Positions 10,127 through 25,100 are shown, numbered from the stretch's first letter. The stretch is DNA of 64,000 bases from Ryuthela nishihirai (GCA_038380435.1 JAWZYU010000017.1:23745283-23809282), one strand, 5' to 3'. Numbers and translations: made by a program. The notes: a model not told the origin generated them from the sequence alone.

Positions 10127-13100
10127 GTTAGATGTTAAACACATATAGAAAGAAATTAATAATCTATGTGCATATTTTCAGGAATTATATAACTACAGTA
10201 TAACTTTAACCTCTTGTAGCCTGATTAAATATTTTTATTTTGCATGATGTTATTTCATATTATTCATTTTATATTTATTGTCATGAAAATAGTAATCATA
10301 TATGTGGCATTATCATTTGTTTGAAATAAGAATTAATTGCAATATCTTTTAAAAGCTGATGTGTCACACATTGTTCAACTGTTTGAACTTTTCATCTCGT
10401 AACATGTGGGACATGATGTTTGGTCACAATGGGTTAAACTGTATACTGCCATTGTAACCTAGCTAGATTTAAACACAATGTATTTTAATCCTATTTGCAT
10501 AATTAACTGCATTCTATGTATTTACAAAGTACTTTTTAGTTTCTGTTTAATATACAAAAGCTACCATGTATTCATAATCCATACATGCTATGCAAAAATT
10601 GAAGAGCTTCCATTTTATACCAAGGAAAATCCAAATTAGAGACTCAGTATCTTGAAGAATATGCTTTTCATCAGAATGAGTGTGAAGGTAAATTAACCCT
10701 TCCTGTGTCCAGCCTAAAAAACTGGTTTGCATCCAGAGGTCTAGCTATTTTTCACTGTGCTCAGCCAAAAAATTTACTTTAGAACTTCTTAATGCCAAAT
10801 AACTAATGAAAGGAATTATGGCATATTATATGCCAAATTAATCAGCATTTAATTCTGGATTTTATGAAAATAGAAAATTTAACAAAAACACAAGTTTAAT
10901 TTAATGAAGCTTTTTTTTTAAGGTGATGTAGTAAAAAAAACTGGCAATGCAAATAAAATTATATTGAAAGGAAACAACTAATAGACAAAATCATAATGCA
11001 TATGAAATAAACAAATCAACTTTATAATTTTTTTAACAAATAACCAATCAACAAAAATAGGTTATGCTATATACCAAATTAAATAGAATTCAGTTCACAA
11101 TTTTATGAAAATAAAATATTTAAACAAATCACAAACTTTAATTTTAATGACTTTTTCATAATGATATAGTAAAAAAGTAGATCTGACTAGACAATTAGGG
11201 CTTAATTTTTGAAAACTTTATTAATAAAAACAGTTAAATTATATCAATAATAAATACATGGATTATCTCTTGACATTATAATTCAGGAAATAATTTTGTT
11301 AGTGAAACTCATTTTTTTACAAAATTATTTTTTCAGTTGAGTTGTATATTAATGGAAAGTAAATTTCTTTCTAAAAAATATAATAATCAAATTTCATCTA
11401 AAACTAGTCTTCTGCTCTTTTTATTATTATTTTTTTCATTGTTATACTTTAAAACGTGTGCCAGAATTGCAGAAGGTGACTTTTCACTGTTCACAAATCA
11501 AAGAGCAAAATTTTTCAAAATCATTTAATAAAAACTAATAATTTCTTTGAAATAAAGTTTTGCCAATGGAAGGAGGGTTGTAAAAGCTCCTTGTTGTAGT
11601 GGCAGAGAAGTGTGTGTGGTAAATGGGAGGAAATAAAGTGCCCTTGATGAAAATTCCTTCTCAACCACATGACTGATTTTCATGCCAAGGAAATTCTTTT
11701 TGCTTCTGTATCCAAGGCTACATTCATTCTCAAGAAATGATAAACTTGGACTGGAAAATGAAGAAATGATTTTAAAAATTAACTTATCTATCTCTCTCTC
11801 TATACAGGGTGATTCAAAACTTATCGTTCAAATTTCGTGGGGAGGTAGGGAATACGTCAGGAAACCGATTTCACATAGGAAAGTATGTCCGCAAATGTCA
11901 TCTGCATGAACAAAATGGACAAGTAAAGTGAACACAAGGAAACAGTACAGTTAAGTGGTAACGAATGTGATTTTTATTCCAACAAGGTAAAGTACAGGTT
12001 CACAGTAGGTGCTCAAAATTGCGACCATTTACACGGACACAGGATTCAAAGCGCCGTTGCATTGACCGCCGAACATTTTCAAAAACGCCTGGCATATCAC
12101 GGACAATGCCTGCGGCGGCCACTATTCGTGCAACAAGGTCCATTTCACTGTCAACAGGGGTCTTGTACACATGGTCTTTCATGGCCCCCCGCAAAAAGAA
12201 ATCCATGGGTGATAAATCAGGTGACCTGGGTGGCCAAGCGATCTGTCCACCTCTACCGATCCATCGAGCTCCGAATGTTCGGTTCAGGTAATCACGCGCA
12301 GCAATTGTGCTATGGGCTGGAGCCCCATCATGTTGATACCACATATCTTGGCGGATATGCGCAGGAACAGCACCCAGAAAAGTCGGTAACAGTCTCGAGA
12401 AATATAGGTATTTCTGGCCGTCCAATCGGGGCGGAAGTAAGTAAGGTCCCAACAAACAGTCACCAATGATTCCAGCCCACACATTTATGGTAAAACGATG
12501 TTGCGCAGCGTGACTTCTTGTACCATGCGGGTTGTCGTAAGCCCACACATGTGAATTGTGTGTATTGAACACACCTTCATGAGTGAATGAAGCTTCATCT
12601 GTAAAAAGGACAGAAGCTGGAAAACTGGGGTCCACGGCACCTTTCTGCATGAACCATTGTGCAAATTCCACATGCTTCGGATAATTGTCAGGATGCAGTA
12701 ACTTCACCCTTTGCAGATGGTAAGGATGCACACGTTCCTCGTGCAGTATTCGCCACACTGCTGGCTGAGAGACCCCAAGCTGCTGAGCAATAGCTCGTGT
12801 GCTGGTATTCGGATTATCTTTGATGGACTGTAGGACTTGTTCTGCGACATTGACAGTCCGCGTCAGTCGTCTTCTCCCCGTATCCTGCATGTTGCTGCGC
12901 AGTGAACCACATTCGCGCAGATTGCGATGCACACGTGCAAACATTTGATGCTGCGGTATTCTTCTGTTGGGGTATCAGTCTTCGTAAACTTGCCTAGCTC
13001 GGCGGCTGCTTTCGCCAGCTGCCCATATGCTAGATGCATATCCGCTAGCTCTTGATGCATAAAATGAGTTAAAAATTTAAAAAAGTTTAAAAACAGCAAG

Positions 13101-16100
13101 CCCCCTTATCCAGCTACTCATTTTGCCAACCTTCTTAGTTATGGCTTCCTCAGGCTCCTTTCCTCAAATGTTCTACTGTTTAAATATGTGTCTCATAAAG
13201 GAGAGCTTAGAGATAGTACCAATGGAGAGTACAATGTCAGGAGCACATCGATTGTAGTTAAGTAGCTACTATGACGAACTTTAGCTAATCAGATACTACA
13301 TATATGTTGAACACTCCTCTTAACTTATAATTTTATTCTGTTAATGTACAGCAATTAATCGTGATAAATTAAATTCTATCAAATTAGCTGTGAGTTGTAA
13401 TTTATAGTGATAAGTGCACAATTAAATACACACAGGCCTAGTAATGAAGGCCAAGCAATTTATTCATATGTGAGTCTCATTGAACTGGTTAATTTTAAAA
13501 CTTAAATTTTGGGTTAAATGTAAAAAACTAAATGTAGTACCAAAATCATTATAAATCCCTAAATTAAATATATAAATTTAATACCTATATTACATAAGGC
13601 AGAAAGTAAAATGTTAAACAAGATAATCAGAATACTTAGACATCAATAAGGCAAAATAAAAAAATATTTATATAAGGAATATTTAAATTTAAAATTAGTA
13701 AATTTAACCCAAGTAATGAGGAGGGTAGCATATCAAATTGATAATGAAACAATAAAAATTCAGACAAGTAAACTCAGATTACTAACTTACTTTACTAATA
13801 TACTTAGTAAAGGTACAAAATAGGAATAATACAACTATAGTAAAACAGAATTGTACAGCACCCGATAAAAAATATTTAAATTTATCAAAATATGACATAA
13901 ACAGTGAATAAGATAGAACATTACAAGGGGAAAAATTTGCATATAGTGATATTAGAATCAACATTAACAATATTATACCGCAAATAGAACAATCATTGTA
14001 TAAAGTATCACAATTACATAAAGATAAAGAACATTTCATAGTGTACAGAAGTATTAAATACCAGCAAAGAAATAGAAATCGTAATAGTGATAAAGAAGTA
14101 AAATATTACTAGACTTGAAAAGTAATCCAAATTTAAAAATTGTTTTAGCTGATAAAACCAATCAAATAGTTATAATAGATAAAGAAGAATATGATCATAA
14201 GATTGAGAATACATTACGGGAATTAAAAAGTAAACCACTAAATAAAGACCCTATTCCAAAAACATTAAGAAAATTAGCGGATCTTAAAAATGATCCATTT
14301 TTACCTGAACAAATAACTGCAAATGTATTTCACCGATGTACCCTGATATACCACAATTATTTGTTACAATTAAACTTCATAAAAAAGAAAAACCCTTTAG
14401 ACCTTTAATATCAAAACGAAAATCCCCCACATATAACTTAGAGAGAGCTCTATTTGAATTTTTTAGCCCATTTTTATCACCTACTTAATATACAATTAAT
14501 TCATGTCATCAAACATTAATAATCATTCAGAATACACCAATACCATTCACTCTTTAGATGTTGTATCGCTGTATCCCAACACACCTCATTTGAATGCAGC
14601 AATGTGACTGAAGGCTGAATGGTTGCGGGTCACCAAACCCACGGCCCTGGAATACTTTAGTGTTCACGCGGCCCTGGAACTGGCCACCACTTCAAATTGG
14701 CTCACTGTTAACCAGCAATCATGGGTCCAGACGAAGGGTGTCCCAATGGGTTCACCTCTGTCTGGACTCATGGCAGATGTGGTTATGAGACATGTTGAAA
14801 CAAGAGCACTTGCTACAGTTAAGCATAAACTTACCATTTATATTCAATATATCAATGATATTTTAATTTTTTAGAATCACAACACAGAACACTACAAGAA
14901 TTAATAGAAACTTTTAATAGCATCAATTTAATCATGATTAAAGCTGTATTACATAATAAGGTCTTTGAGATTCATCACAAGTATGGGATGTGTTTACCAA
15001 AGTTATTACAGATTCAGCCTTATGAATAAGCCCTTGTGGTGTTAATCTCGGCTTTATCATTACTTTGTTTAACATGCTATATGTTTATCTTGTATCCTAG
15101 TGTAAAGGTAATCAAGAGAATGATAATTATAGTTACCATAGTCCATCTTGTCTAGTACAACGACTTTGGAAGGTCTCTGCTTGATGTTATGCAGTTTTTA
15201 AGAAGAATACCCCTATTTGATGTTACAATCAGCTGTAGGCTTAAATCTTCTAGTTTCTTCCAAGCATTACTAATCCTTATATAATACACTCTTTGATGTT
15301 CACTTAATATAGGGGATATAGCTAGATGTTGAGATGTTAATTGCTTATAACTTTTTAAGTCCTTTGATGTCATTCCTGGCATGCTTATGCTTAGTAATTA
15401 TTGGTTGATAATCACTCAGTTGACATTGCTATCACTCTTCCACTATTAATTTGTGCATAAACTGGAATAAAAATGAACATGCTGCACACCACCCACTCTT
15501 ATGAACGTTGTTAATGATCAACAAAGACTTTATAAAAACTTCTAAAAGAATATCAATGCTTAACTTTAAAACATTGAAACTTTAATCCCCTTACATGCTC
15601 TTGGAGCAATGCGTTTCGCCAATTTACTATCATGTTGGCATTCTCAAGCTCGGCTCTTAACACTGCTGTCATCTGCCTTTTATACGTATCTTGCTGAAGT
15701 CGTGTGTTGTGACATAATTGGGTGAATTGTGATGAATCTCAAAGACCTTATTATGTAATACAGCTTAATCATGATTAAATTGATATTTATAGTACCTGTG
15801 GTTTAATTATTTAATATTTTAATAGTATTCTATCTTCCATAAAATTTACACATGAAGCAGAGATAGAAAACCAACTACCATATTTGGACATTTTGATTAA
15901 GAAGAAAAATAATACCTATAAAACAGAAGTATATTGAAAACCAACTTATACATCAAATATAATCCCCTTTAACTCAGCACACCCTTTAAAATAAAAAAAA
16001 ATCCACAATTATACCATATTTTATAAGAGCATTTTAGTACTGTACAGAAACAATAGCATTAAGAGAGGAGTTAAATTTTATAAAGTGAATAGCTAATGAA

Positions 16101-19100
16101 GCTGGATACCCACCTTACAGCATAATACGGTTGGAAAAAACTGCTAAATATCACTCTAAAAAAGATTCACAACCAACACCAAATCTGGGAAAACAAAACC
16201 TAGTAAATATGCTCATAGTTTTCCTTATATGGGAAATGTATCTAATACTTTAACTAATATTTTTAAAAATATGACACACAGTTACCAGCACTATGAACAA
16301 AACAATTAAAAAATTATTAATTAATGACAGGGACAGGAAAAAACCCACTGATGGAGTCTATGAAATTGACATTCCAGATCCTTTGAATAAATTAAAAGAA
16401 AAAAATTGTTATATAGGGAAAACCTACAGGCCTTTTGAACAAAGAATGCAGGAACACCACACAGATATTATAAATAAACAACCAAACACGGCATTAACTC
16501 AGACAATCATAAATAATAATTTAGAATTAGAAAACGATTAACATATAAAGCATTGGCAGCCCCACAAACGAAATTTCAACTTTCATACATTGAAAATATG
16601 TTAATTTACACAACCAACATAGGCTCTGCAACACAGATTTCCACCCCTTCCAGCAGCATGGAATCTCCTGTTGCATGAGCAATAAACCATGACATCAATG
16701 AGACACGTATTTAAACAGTAGAACATCTGAGGAAGGGAACCTGAGGAAGCCATAACTAAGAAGGTTGGTGAAATGTGTGGCTGGATGAGGGGGTTTGTTG
16801 TTTTTAAACTTTTAATTTGTTTTAGAAGTTTTTTAGTAAATCTTGGGAATGTGCAAGTAAATATCGTAATATCAGTATAATATCACCAGTGATGAAGTAT
16901 GAACCAGTGATGGAGTAACATCTAGTGGCTGTTAAAGCAAATGAAAACAGCAAATCTCATAAGGACTGGTACAACAGTTGCAGTGATGGGTACAATTGTA
17001 CCAATTGTCAAATTAAGATCACTAAATACCTGGCAAGAAAGGGTAGTGCATCACAAGAATACAACTAGCAGTGATGATAACAAGTCCATTCCAACCTGGC
17101 CATTCTTCAAAGAACAACTGAAGAGATCTAATTGCAAGCTGTACTTGTACCAGTGGATTTCTATCAAGTTCATCACCAAAAACTGGTAAATATTGTTCCT
17201 TTTCTCTTGAGCCCCTTTTCAAGATAAAGGAGAACTTACAGATAGTACCAATGGAGGGTACAATGTCAGGAGTACATTGATCGTAGTTAAGTAGCTACTA
17301 TGATGAACTTTAGCTAATCAGATACTATATATGATATGTTGAGCACTCCTCTTGACTTATAATTGTATTCTATTAATGTACAGCAATTAATTGTGATAAA
17401 TTCCATATTCCCCAATTCATAGCTGATATTATAATTATAATCTACTAGCTTGAAATCCAACAGCTCTGAATGCTAAGCTTTTTCTGTACATCCAGATGTT
17501 GATGGGTGAGATGTTTTCAACTGCTGATCCAAAATTCAGTTCAATAAGTACAGCAGGGGTTGCAAAACTTGGTGTGGTTTTTTGCCTTCACATTATCTCC
17601 AATAGGTGTCCCATGAAATATTAGTCATCATCATCATCAATCAGTCCTTGGGAAGCCATTGTCTATCATCTCATAGCAAACACTCCCAGATATATATTTC
17701 GGATATCACTAAGGGAGAATGTTAGGAATGATGGAAGTTAAAGAGAATTTCTGAAAAGAAGTTATATTTTGTATCTTCAGTAGATGCTGAAGAAAACAAT
17801 TATTATTCTGGTGGATGATCTGGTATTGCAAGAGCGTTCACCACCTGCCAATGTTAGGTCTAGCAGGGCTGCTATTAAATAACGTGTATATATATATATC
17901 AGATTTAATTTTTTGTTTAAAAAAAATTTTTTTTTTTCAGTTCACAACATTACTCTAAATGATATCTTCAACATAAACAAGGTTACTTCTGATTTATAAG
18001 GTTGAAGATATGCATTTTAACCTTTACGTTCATAGAGTTGTTGAGCAAAGTTCAATTCGCAAATATTCTTTAGATATTATTTCAACTATGAATGATGATT
18101 TTTCTGGATGAGAGTATTTGTTGAATGTATGGCTTACCGTAGGAGATTTTACAATTCTTAGAATGGGCAGAACTAAGAATAGGAGTGAAACATTTCTGTT
18201 TTGTTATAATCTTTGTGGTTGTTGGGTACTAGTCCAAAATTTCTTGAAATTTTGTACCACATCTTAATAAGGGCAATTTCAGAATGAGATGAGGAACCTC
18301 ATTCTGAAATGCACTTATTGAGGTATTGGCCCCTTCTAATAGCAGTGCATTCCTCACAATGTTTATTCCTTTTGCCAATCACAGTATCAAAAAATATGTG
18401 GGTAGTAGTGACAGTTAATTAAACAGTACATCTGAAGCTTGTTGAGGTGGTGGAAGACTAGTGTTATCTCCTCAAGGCATTGCATGAATATTAGTAGAAT
18501 TAAATCTGGAGTTCATGGAGGGCATTTAAGGTTCCTGATAATGTGTTCTTTAAGATATTCTAGCACCAACTTTGCTCTCTGTGGCCTGAGATCAAATATA
18601 TAGAGGAAGTCCTCACCAATTGCTATGACATAGGATCAAGGATTTTGTCTCTGTAGGTGATTGCATTTATAGCCCTATACTGGAAATGCGAAGATTGGCA
18701 TATCCACTTACAGATATACTCTCCAGATGAATATCTCTTCTTCAATTTTCATTAATGTTAGATAACAGGTAGTAGGCTCCAACCCTACATATCAAACATC
18801 ATCTTTAATCTGTCCATAGAAAAAGTAAAGCTTATCTGCAAAGTGTACATACCACTTCGACAGGATTCTAATTGATATGTTATGGACACAAATCAGTTGG
18901 TTGTCTTTACTTTAAGTAAGAAGTATGCATACTAAATGTTTTCTTGCATAGAATGAACTGCTATGAAGCTTTCTAGACAGTAGATATGATATGCATATAC
19001 GTAAATTGTTTGTTGCTGCTGTGATGTTACATCGTAGCTCTGTACCTGTTTGTCAAACTAAAAGATACAGATAATAGTCATCTATTTCTGTATACTGTAT

Positions 19101-22100
19101 CTATACTTGTACATTTTGTACAACCTTGGTCAGGTTTTCAAACAACAGTTGTTGCATTTTGAAATTGATTCCATAGTATGGAAATTAATAGTGTGGTGTA
19201 CCTTGAAAAATTTTTGTCACCTCCACCTAATATTGCCCTCTTCTCAATATACTGAAATTGTTAAAAATTCAGCTACTCTAAAATTACAACATCGATACTA
19301 AAATCAGAATGACATGTCTTGCATATGTATATTTTGTGGAAAGGTCTGATATGCATTATGTAGATTATCATATATTGGAATGTTTTTATTTTAGTTTTAT
19401 ATATCTCCTGAAAATGTTACATTTCAGTCTTTATTTATAACATAGTTTTAGCTTTATTGCTAAAGTAGTACTTTATTTCTTTTCCCAACAGTATTTTTGT
19501 GGTTGCTATTCTAATCCTTTTTAATTTGGTTTATTTAGAGGAAGAAAACATACTTTCTCCAAACTCAGTAACTGAAGGCTCTGCCAAAAAGTCTGTAATG
19601 GAAGCAAGTAGCACTGGTGGGGAAACTCCATCACCACTTGGCAGTCCTAGACATAGTGCTAAGCGTTCTCTTGACTGGTCAACTGAGACTCCTAATTTGA
19701 AAAAAGCAAGGTATTATTGATTTTTTTTTTTTTGTAATTTTCAATGTAATCATTGCTATGATGTTTATTTTTTCAATAAATTTAAATGCTTTATTTTAAT
19801 TCTAACAAATTTCTTTAATTTTTTAGCAAAATTATGTTTAATTTAAGAAATTTTGAATACATTAAAACATGTATCAGAACAAAGCATATTCTAGTATTGC
19901 TCATGATTTTGGGTATGATGTTTATATGTTAAAAGATTTTTGAGTTGCCTAAAATATGAATATTTTTAAACAAAATTTGTTAAATCATTTTATATGCATC
20001 TACTTATGTATATATTTATACAAGTAGTCCTTGATATAAGGACTCCTGATTTACATGAGTGGATCATTTAATTTGTGGATTGCCATCACCAGCAATTGGC
20101 AGTTTTTTATGTGTGATAATGATATGATATGTGTGCAACAAAGTGAATCTTCAAGGGCATGGAGTAGAGGGAACAAATTGAAACAAATTGTGATATGGTC
20201 ACAAGTAACAACAAAACAGTATGCAGTCAGTCTTCTTCATTTTCTCACTTTGGAAAGGTGTTAGTGTTTGTGCATGGAATTCTTTACAGGCAATGGCTGA
20301 TCTGGAAACTAAGCAACAGTATGCAATGCATTATTGTATTTGGTGAGGATTAAGTAGTGCACAGACAATTGCAGAAATGACAAGTGTTTGGAGAACAGTT
20401 CTTGAAATAAAACTCAAGTTTCAAGTGGCACAAATGCTTCACAGATGAGCATGATTCTGTGGAGGATGACCTAAGATCTGAGTAACAGTTCTGTTCTTCA
20501 TACATTTGAATCATTTCTGTGACTGTGCACCACTTAAACCACGCTGCTGAATACAGTAACATATTCATACCACTGCTTACTTTCCAGATCAGCCGTAGCC
20601 TGCAAAAAAGTGCACACTAAAGCAAATACCTTTTCAAAAATACTGCATGCTGTTCTGCTGTTACTTGTGACCTTATTGCAATATATTTCAACTTACGCAC
20701 ACACTGCTCTGTGACATTATGTGTTGTGGTTTTGCCACATATCATGTATTAACTTTATGACAAGCAGCTAATTTTTGGCAATGACAGTCCACAAATTAAA
20801 TGATCCACCCTTGAATGTACTTTCGATATAACGTACTCGATAAATTAATACCAAACCTTCATTTAAGGGCTGTGTATCGCCTATATCATACTTATACACT
20901 CATATGAATGTTTGTGCAAATAAATGAACTTTACTATATTTTAGAAGAAAATATTACTGTAGTAATGACCTATTATAGTAAGTTACTTACATTACTGTAG
21001 TAAATATTTATGATATATAGTTTTTTTTTTGTAAAAATTGTGCTATATTTGAATAATAATTTGCAAGAAAATCACTAAATATGTACTATGCATTGGGAAG
21101 AAGCAGAAAAAAAATTATAACTGTATTTAGACAAAGTCACCATATTATTAGAGAAATTCCACATTATATCAATGGGAAGCTAACGTCTAAAATAAACTTT
21201 TATGGGGAAATGTTACTGAAGATAAAAATCTATATCAGGTCTCTAGAAATTCTGTTGAATTTTAAAAATATCCATTCAGCATTTAAAGAATCGTGTAAAT
21301 TGCAATATTTAGTAACAGCAGTGACAGTAATAAGAAAATATGAAATTGCTAAATATTAAGAGAATTATTTACACAAACTTCTAATATATAATATACTTAT
21401 TTTATTAAATAGTTTGAAATAAAGTTTTTATGAATAATATTGCTGTCGCAAAGTAGAGATATAAATAGTTGAAAACATCTTTAATAATAAAATAATGATA
21501 ACTTTATTTGTGCTTCAGTATGGTTATATACATAGATTACCCCACTGTGCCTTATGACTTTTCAGCAGGATTCCTTTAATCACGTGACAGGTTAATTAAA
21601 GAATAAGACGTATAATAAAAAATAAACACATAATTAAAAACAGAAAATAACACAACAACAAAAAATTCTTTTTTATTTATCTTATTTTTATATGATGTAG
21701 ATTAATTTTCTTGTATGCAAAAGTGCATTTATAAATTCAAAAAAGATGAAAAATATTTTGGCAAAAAGTCCAATTTAATGTCATTTAGAGATGTACCTAC
21801 AGTTCTGAATAGTAGAATGGTGAAGAGCACATTCTTGATGAACAAATTTGATAACATTGTTTGGAATTGTCAAAAAAATTAACATCATGGTTGCTTTACA
21901 CATATTGTAAGAACAAGATTGGGTGGAATCACATGTAGTACAAAATGTATTGTGTACAAATACAGTGGATCTAGTTTCAAATGCACTATACATTCTTCAT
22001 CAGCAAAATGATGGTTACTTCTACATCAAAATCTGTTATAAGAAGGTTTTCATAACAAAAATTTTTAAAACCTTCTCATAGCAATTTTGATGCAGAATTA

Positions 22101-25100
22101 ATCATGATTTTGCTGAAGAAGAATGCATAGTGCAATGTGTTTGGTACAACCATGACACTAATTTTCCAGCAATTCCTAACAATACTATCCAGTTTGTTCA
22201 TCAAGGATTTGCTCTTCACCATTTTATTATTCAGAACTGTAAGTGCATCTCTAAATAACATTAAATTGGACTTTTGCTAAATATTTTGCATACAAGAAAA
22301 TTTATTTTACAGCATATAAAAATTTATATCAGTGTTTAAAGTTGTTTTTACTATTTACTTCTCTGTTGTATATGCAATGGGATTTTCAACTCTTGTTGTA
22401 AAGCATGCTTGGCTACTGATCAAAGGGACCTAGGTTTGAATTCTGGATAAGGCATAGATCTTTGTGTGTGTGTGTTTTTGCTGAGGTCTTGCTTTCTTCA
22501 CAGATCTTCTCTATAGCGTATAAACTGATAGACTCCTGTCAGACATCTAGGGCTAACAGCTGCTTGGGGATAAAGCTCATTGAATGTTCATGTAAAATAG
22601 TTTCACAAAATATTATGTTACGAGTTTAAAGATTTTCAATATGTGTATTTTTCCACAAATTTCTCAACTTCCTCTGTAAAGCAGGGATGTTTCAGGTTCA
22701 TAATTTGACATTCCCAGGTTCAGGGCAAAGAATATTAGGTGTAAAGAAAGTACGGTTCCGTAGATGTAATGTAAACTGCATGTTGGCAGCAACACTACAC
22801 TTTGTAATGTGACTGACTAATGTTACAGATAAGCCCTTCAGGTTCCTGTTTGGGGAAATAGTGTTATAACTTTTGTTTCAATTTTACAATTTTTTTTGAA
22901 GTAATTGAGAAAAATAACTTGTCAAGTTGTGCCACATCAAATATTTACTAATATTTATGCATTGAAGGGAAAAAAATAAAGCACAAAAAGTAAAGTTTAC
23001 CAAAAAAAAATTGGTTGATCACTCTGGGTACCAAACTGGGTACCTCATAACTACAAATACGACACACCACTAATCCACTGACTGCTTGTTGATAAATTTT
23101 TTAAAATTAATAATCAATATTCTGCTTTAAAACAAATTATCAATGTGAATGTTCTTATATTCTCATGTTAATTGTGTTTTATAATATTTGATATAATTAG
23201 ATTATATGTGCAAACAGAAGTGTTTTATAAAGTAACTAATTGCTATCATTGTTTCTTTTTTTGATACTTTAATACTTCATGGCAAACTTAACACAGTATG
23301 TTTCCCCATCTCCAGACAAAAGGAAAATTTGGAATTAGCTGTGGTTTCTAATTAATTGCAGTTTCAAAAATTTTTATATTCATTTAGAGAAGTTCATTAA
23401 AGTTGTTGCTGCTTATTTTAAAGTGGATAATTAGTTAAAAATTGTAAATTTACTTCATGATGAAAGTTTTTGCTATATGAAATGAAACTATTTGAGAAAG
23501 ACATTATCAAAGCAAACTCAGATAGTGCATATGCAATGCGACATGAGAACTTCTAAAGAGCACAGATTGTCTGTAGAGTTCTATTTTCTCTTAATACACC
23601 AATTTACAACAATCTTTGGTAACACTAATAATGTGTTCTCTAGTCTTATCTTCTTTACATTTAATATTCTTTGTGCCAGGGTCTTGGAGCTTGACCCCAG
23701 CAGCAGATAATTTTGGGCTCTGACTCAAGCCAAATTAGGAAATTTCAACTAATAATTTTTAATTGGAATATAACTTGATATTTCTTAACAGTTTTCAGTT
23801 GTGTTCATTATTGAATATAGTCTAGATTTCTTAATTAAATCTAAGCTTTATTGATTTATTCACTTTTTGCTCATCATTTACAACATCCCAAGTTTCTCAG
23901 CTTTATGATTTGCAAATATGCATCACCTAGCTAATCTTTTGATCAAATAATCTTATTTCTAATAATTTTTTCTATATACAGGTAGTCCTTAATTTATGGA
24001 AGGGTTATGTTCCTAAAAAGTTGACATAAAATGAATTTCAATATATTAGACCCCATTTCTCCATTGAATCCCATTATGTAATGATAGATGCATTCTTTTA
24101 GAAAAATTTTATTCAGATCCAAAACTTCTTGTAAATTTTTTTTAATCCTTTTTAAACACGTTTTAATAAAAAAGAAAGCAGCAATGTTTTAACATTGAAA
24201 GTGTTCATTTGCATTTTGAATCATGAGATTAGTCAAGTGGTTTCTGTATGAAAATGAACAGGATTCTACTTTGTTCTAGTGAATGCCTGTGTGACAAAGA
24301 ACAACATTCTGTCACTGTTAAACTGATAAAGGAAAGTTTCCAATGGATTAATCCATTGGCCTACAGAAATTTTTACTCTAAATATGCCTAGAATTATTAT
24401 TTTTTTAAGCCCATTTAGCCCTTTTGGCAAATGATTGTTGATGAGATAAACTCTTTCATTCGAGCTGTTGAGACTGGTAGTAATAAGTTTGGTGATAAAC
24501 AGAGAGAAAACTAAAGTGATGAAAATTGGTCAGGCATACTGTGGTTCAGTTAATCTGATGGTTGCAGTTTTGAACAGGTGTCTTGGTTCAATTATCTTGG
24601 GGGCTTTGCACAGATATTGCTGATGTGCGGCATGAAATTAACAGATGAATAGGGATTTGCTGCCAGGACATTTAAGAATCTATGGAGAGTGTGGAGAAAT
24701 AGGTATATACACCTAAACACTAAAATTAGACTGTATAATAGTTTGGTTCTTATATTAGTTATGATAGTGAAAATTGGACACTTTGTAAACAAGATAACAG
24801 GAAACTTGATGCTTTTGATTCTAGATGCATATGCAATATCTTGGGCATTAGGTGGTTCAACTTTGTAAATAATGATGAGGTTGGCAAAGGAGTTGGCATT
24901 CTTAAAGTTCCTTTCAGCAGCATATTGTGCAGAGAGAGACTCCATTGGTTTAGCCTTGTTGCCCGTATGGATAATTATAGATTAGCAAATAGGGTTATGA
25001 ACAGTGCCTAAAGGCCTCGGAAAGAGGTAGAGACTTAGAATATGGTGTGCAGACAATGTCAAACAGGACCTTGTTAGAATTGGTATGCAGTGGCCAGATG

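Larger units (their letters stand above)
13075..17403 (+). mobile_element. Penelope-like retroelement with pseudo-LTR structure
   Basis: RT and GIY-YIG fragments lie on the + strand in the order RT, EN. The flanks share two repeats. A segment at 13193-13390 returns in direct orientation at 17226-17403 (agatagtaccaatggag, cagatactacatata). A segment at 13077-13192 returns inverted at 16680-16815. Partial direct and inverted flanking copies are typical of Penelope-like elements. It sits in the TAF3 intron between 10126 and 19539. Confidence 0.8.

Noticed and set aside
12019..12673. Plus- and minus-strand open frames of 60-135 codons over the DD41D element
   Set aside because: They are other-frame shadows of the 314-codon transposase, favoured by its higher GC content.
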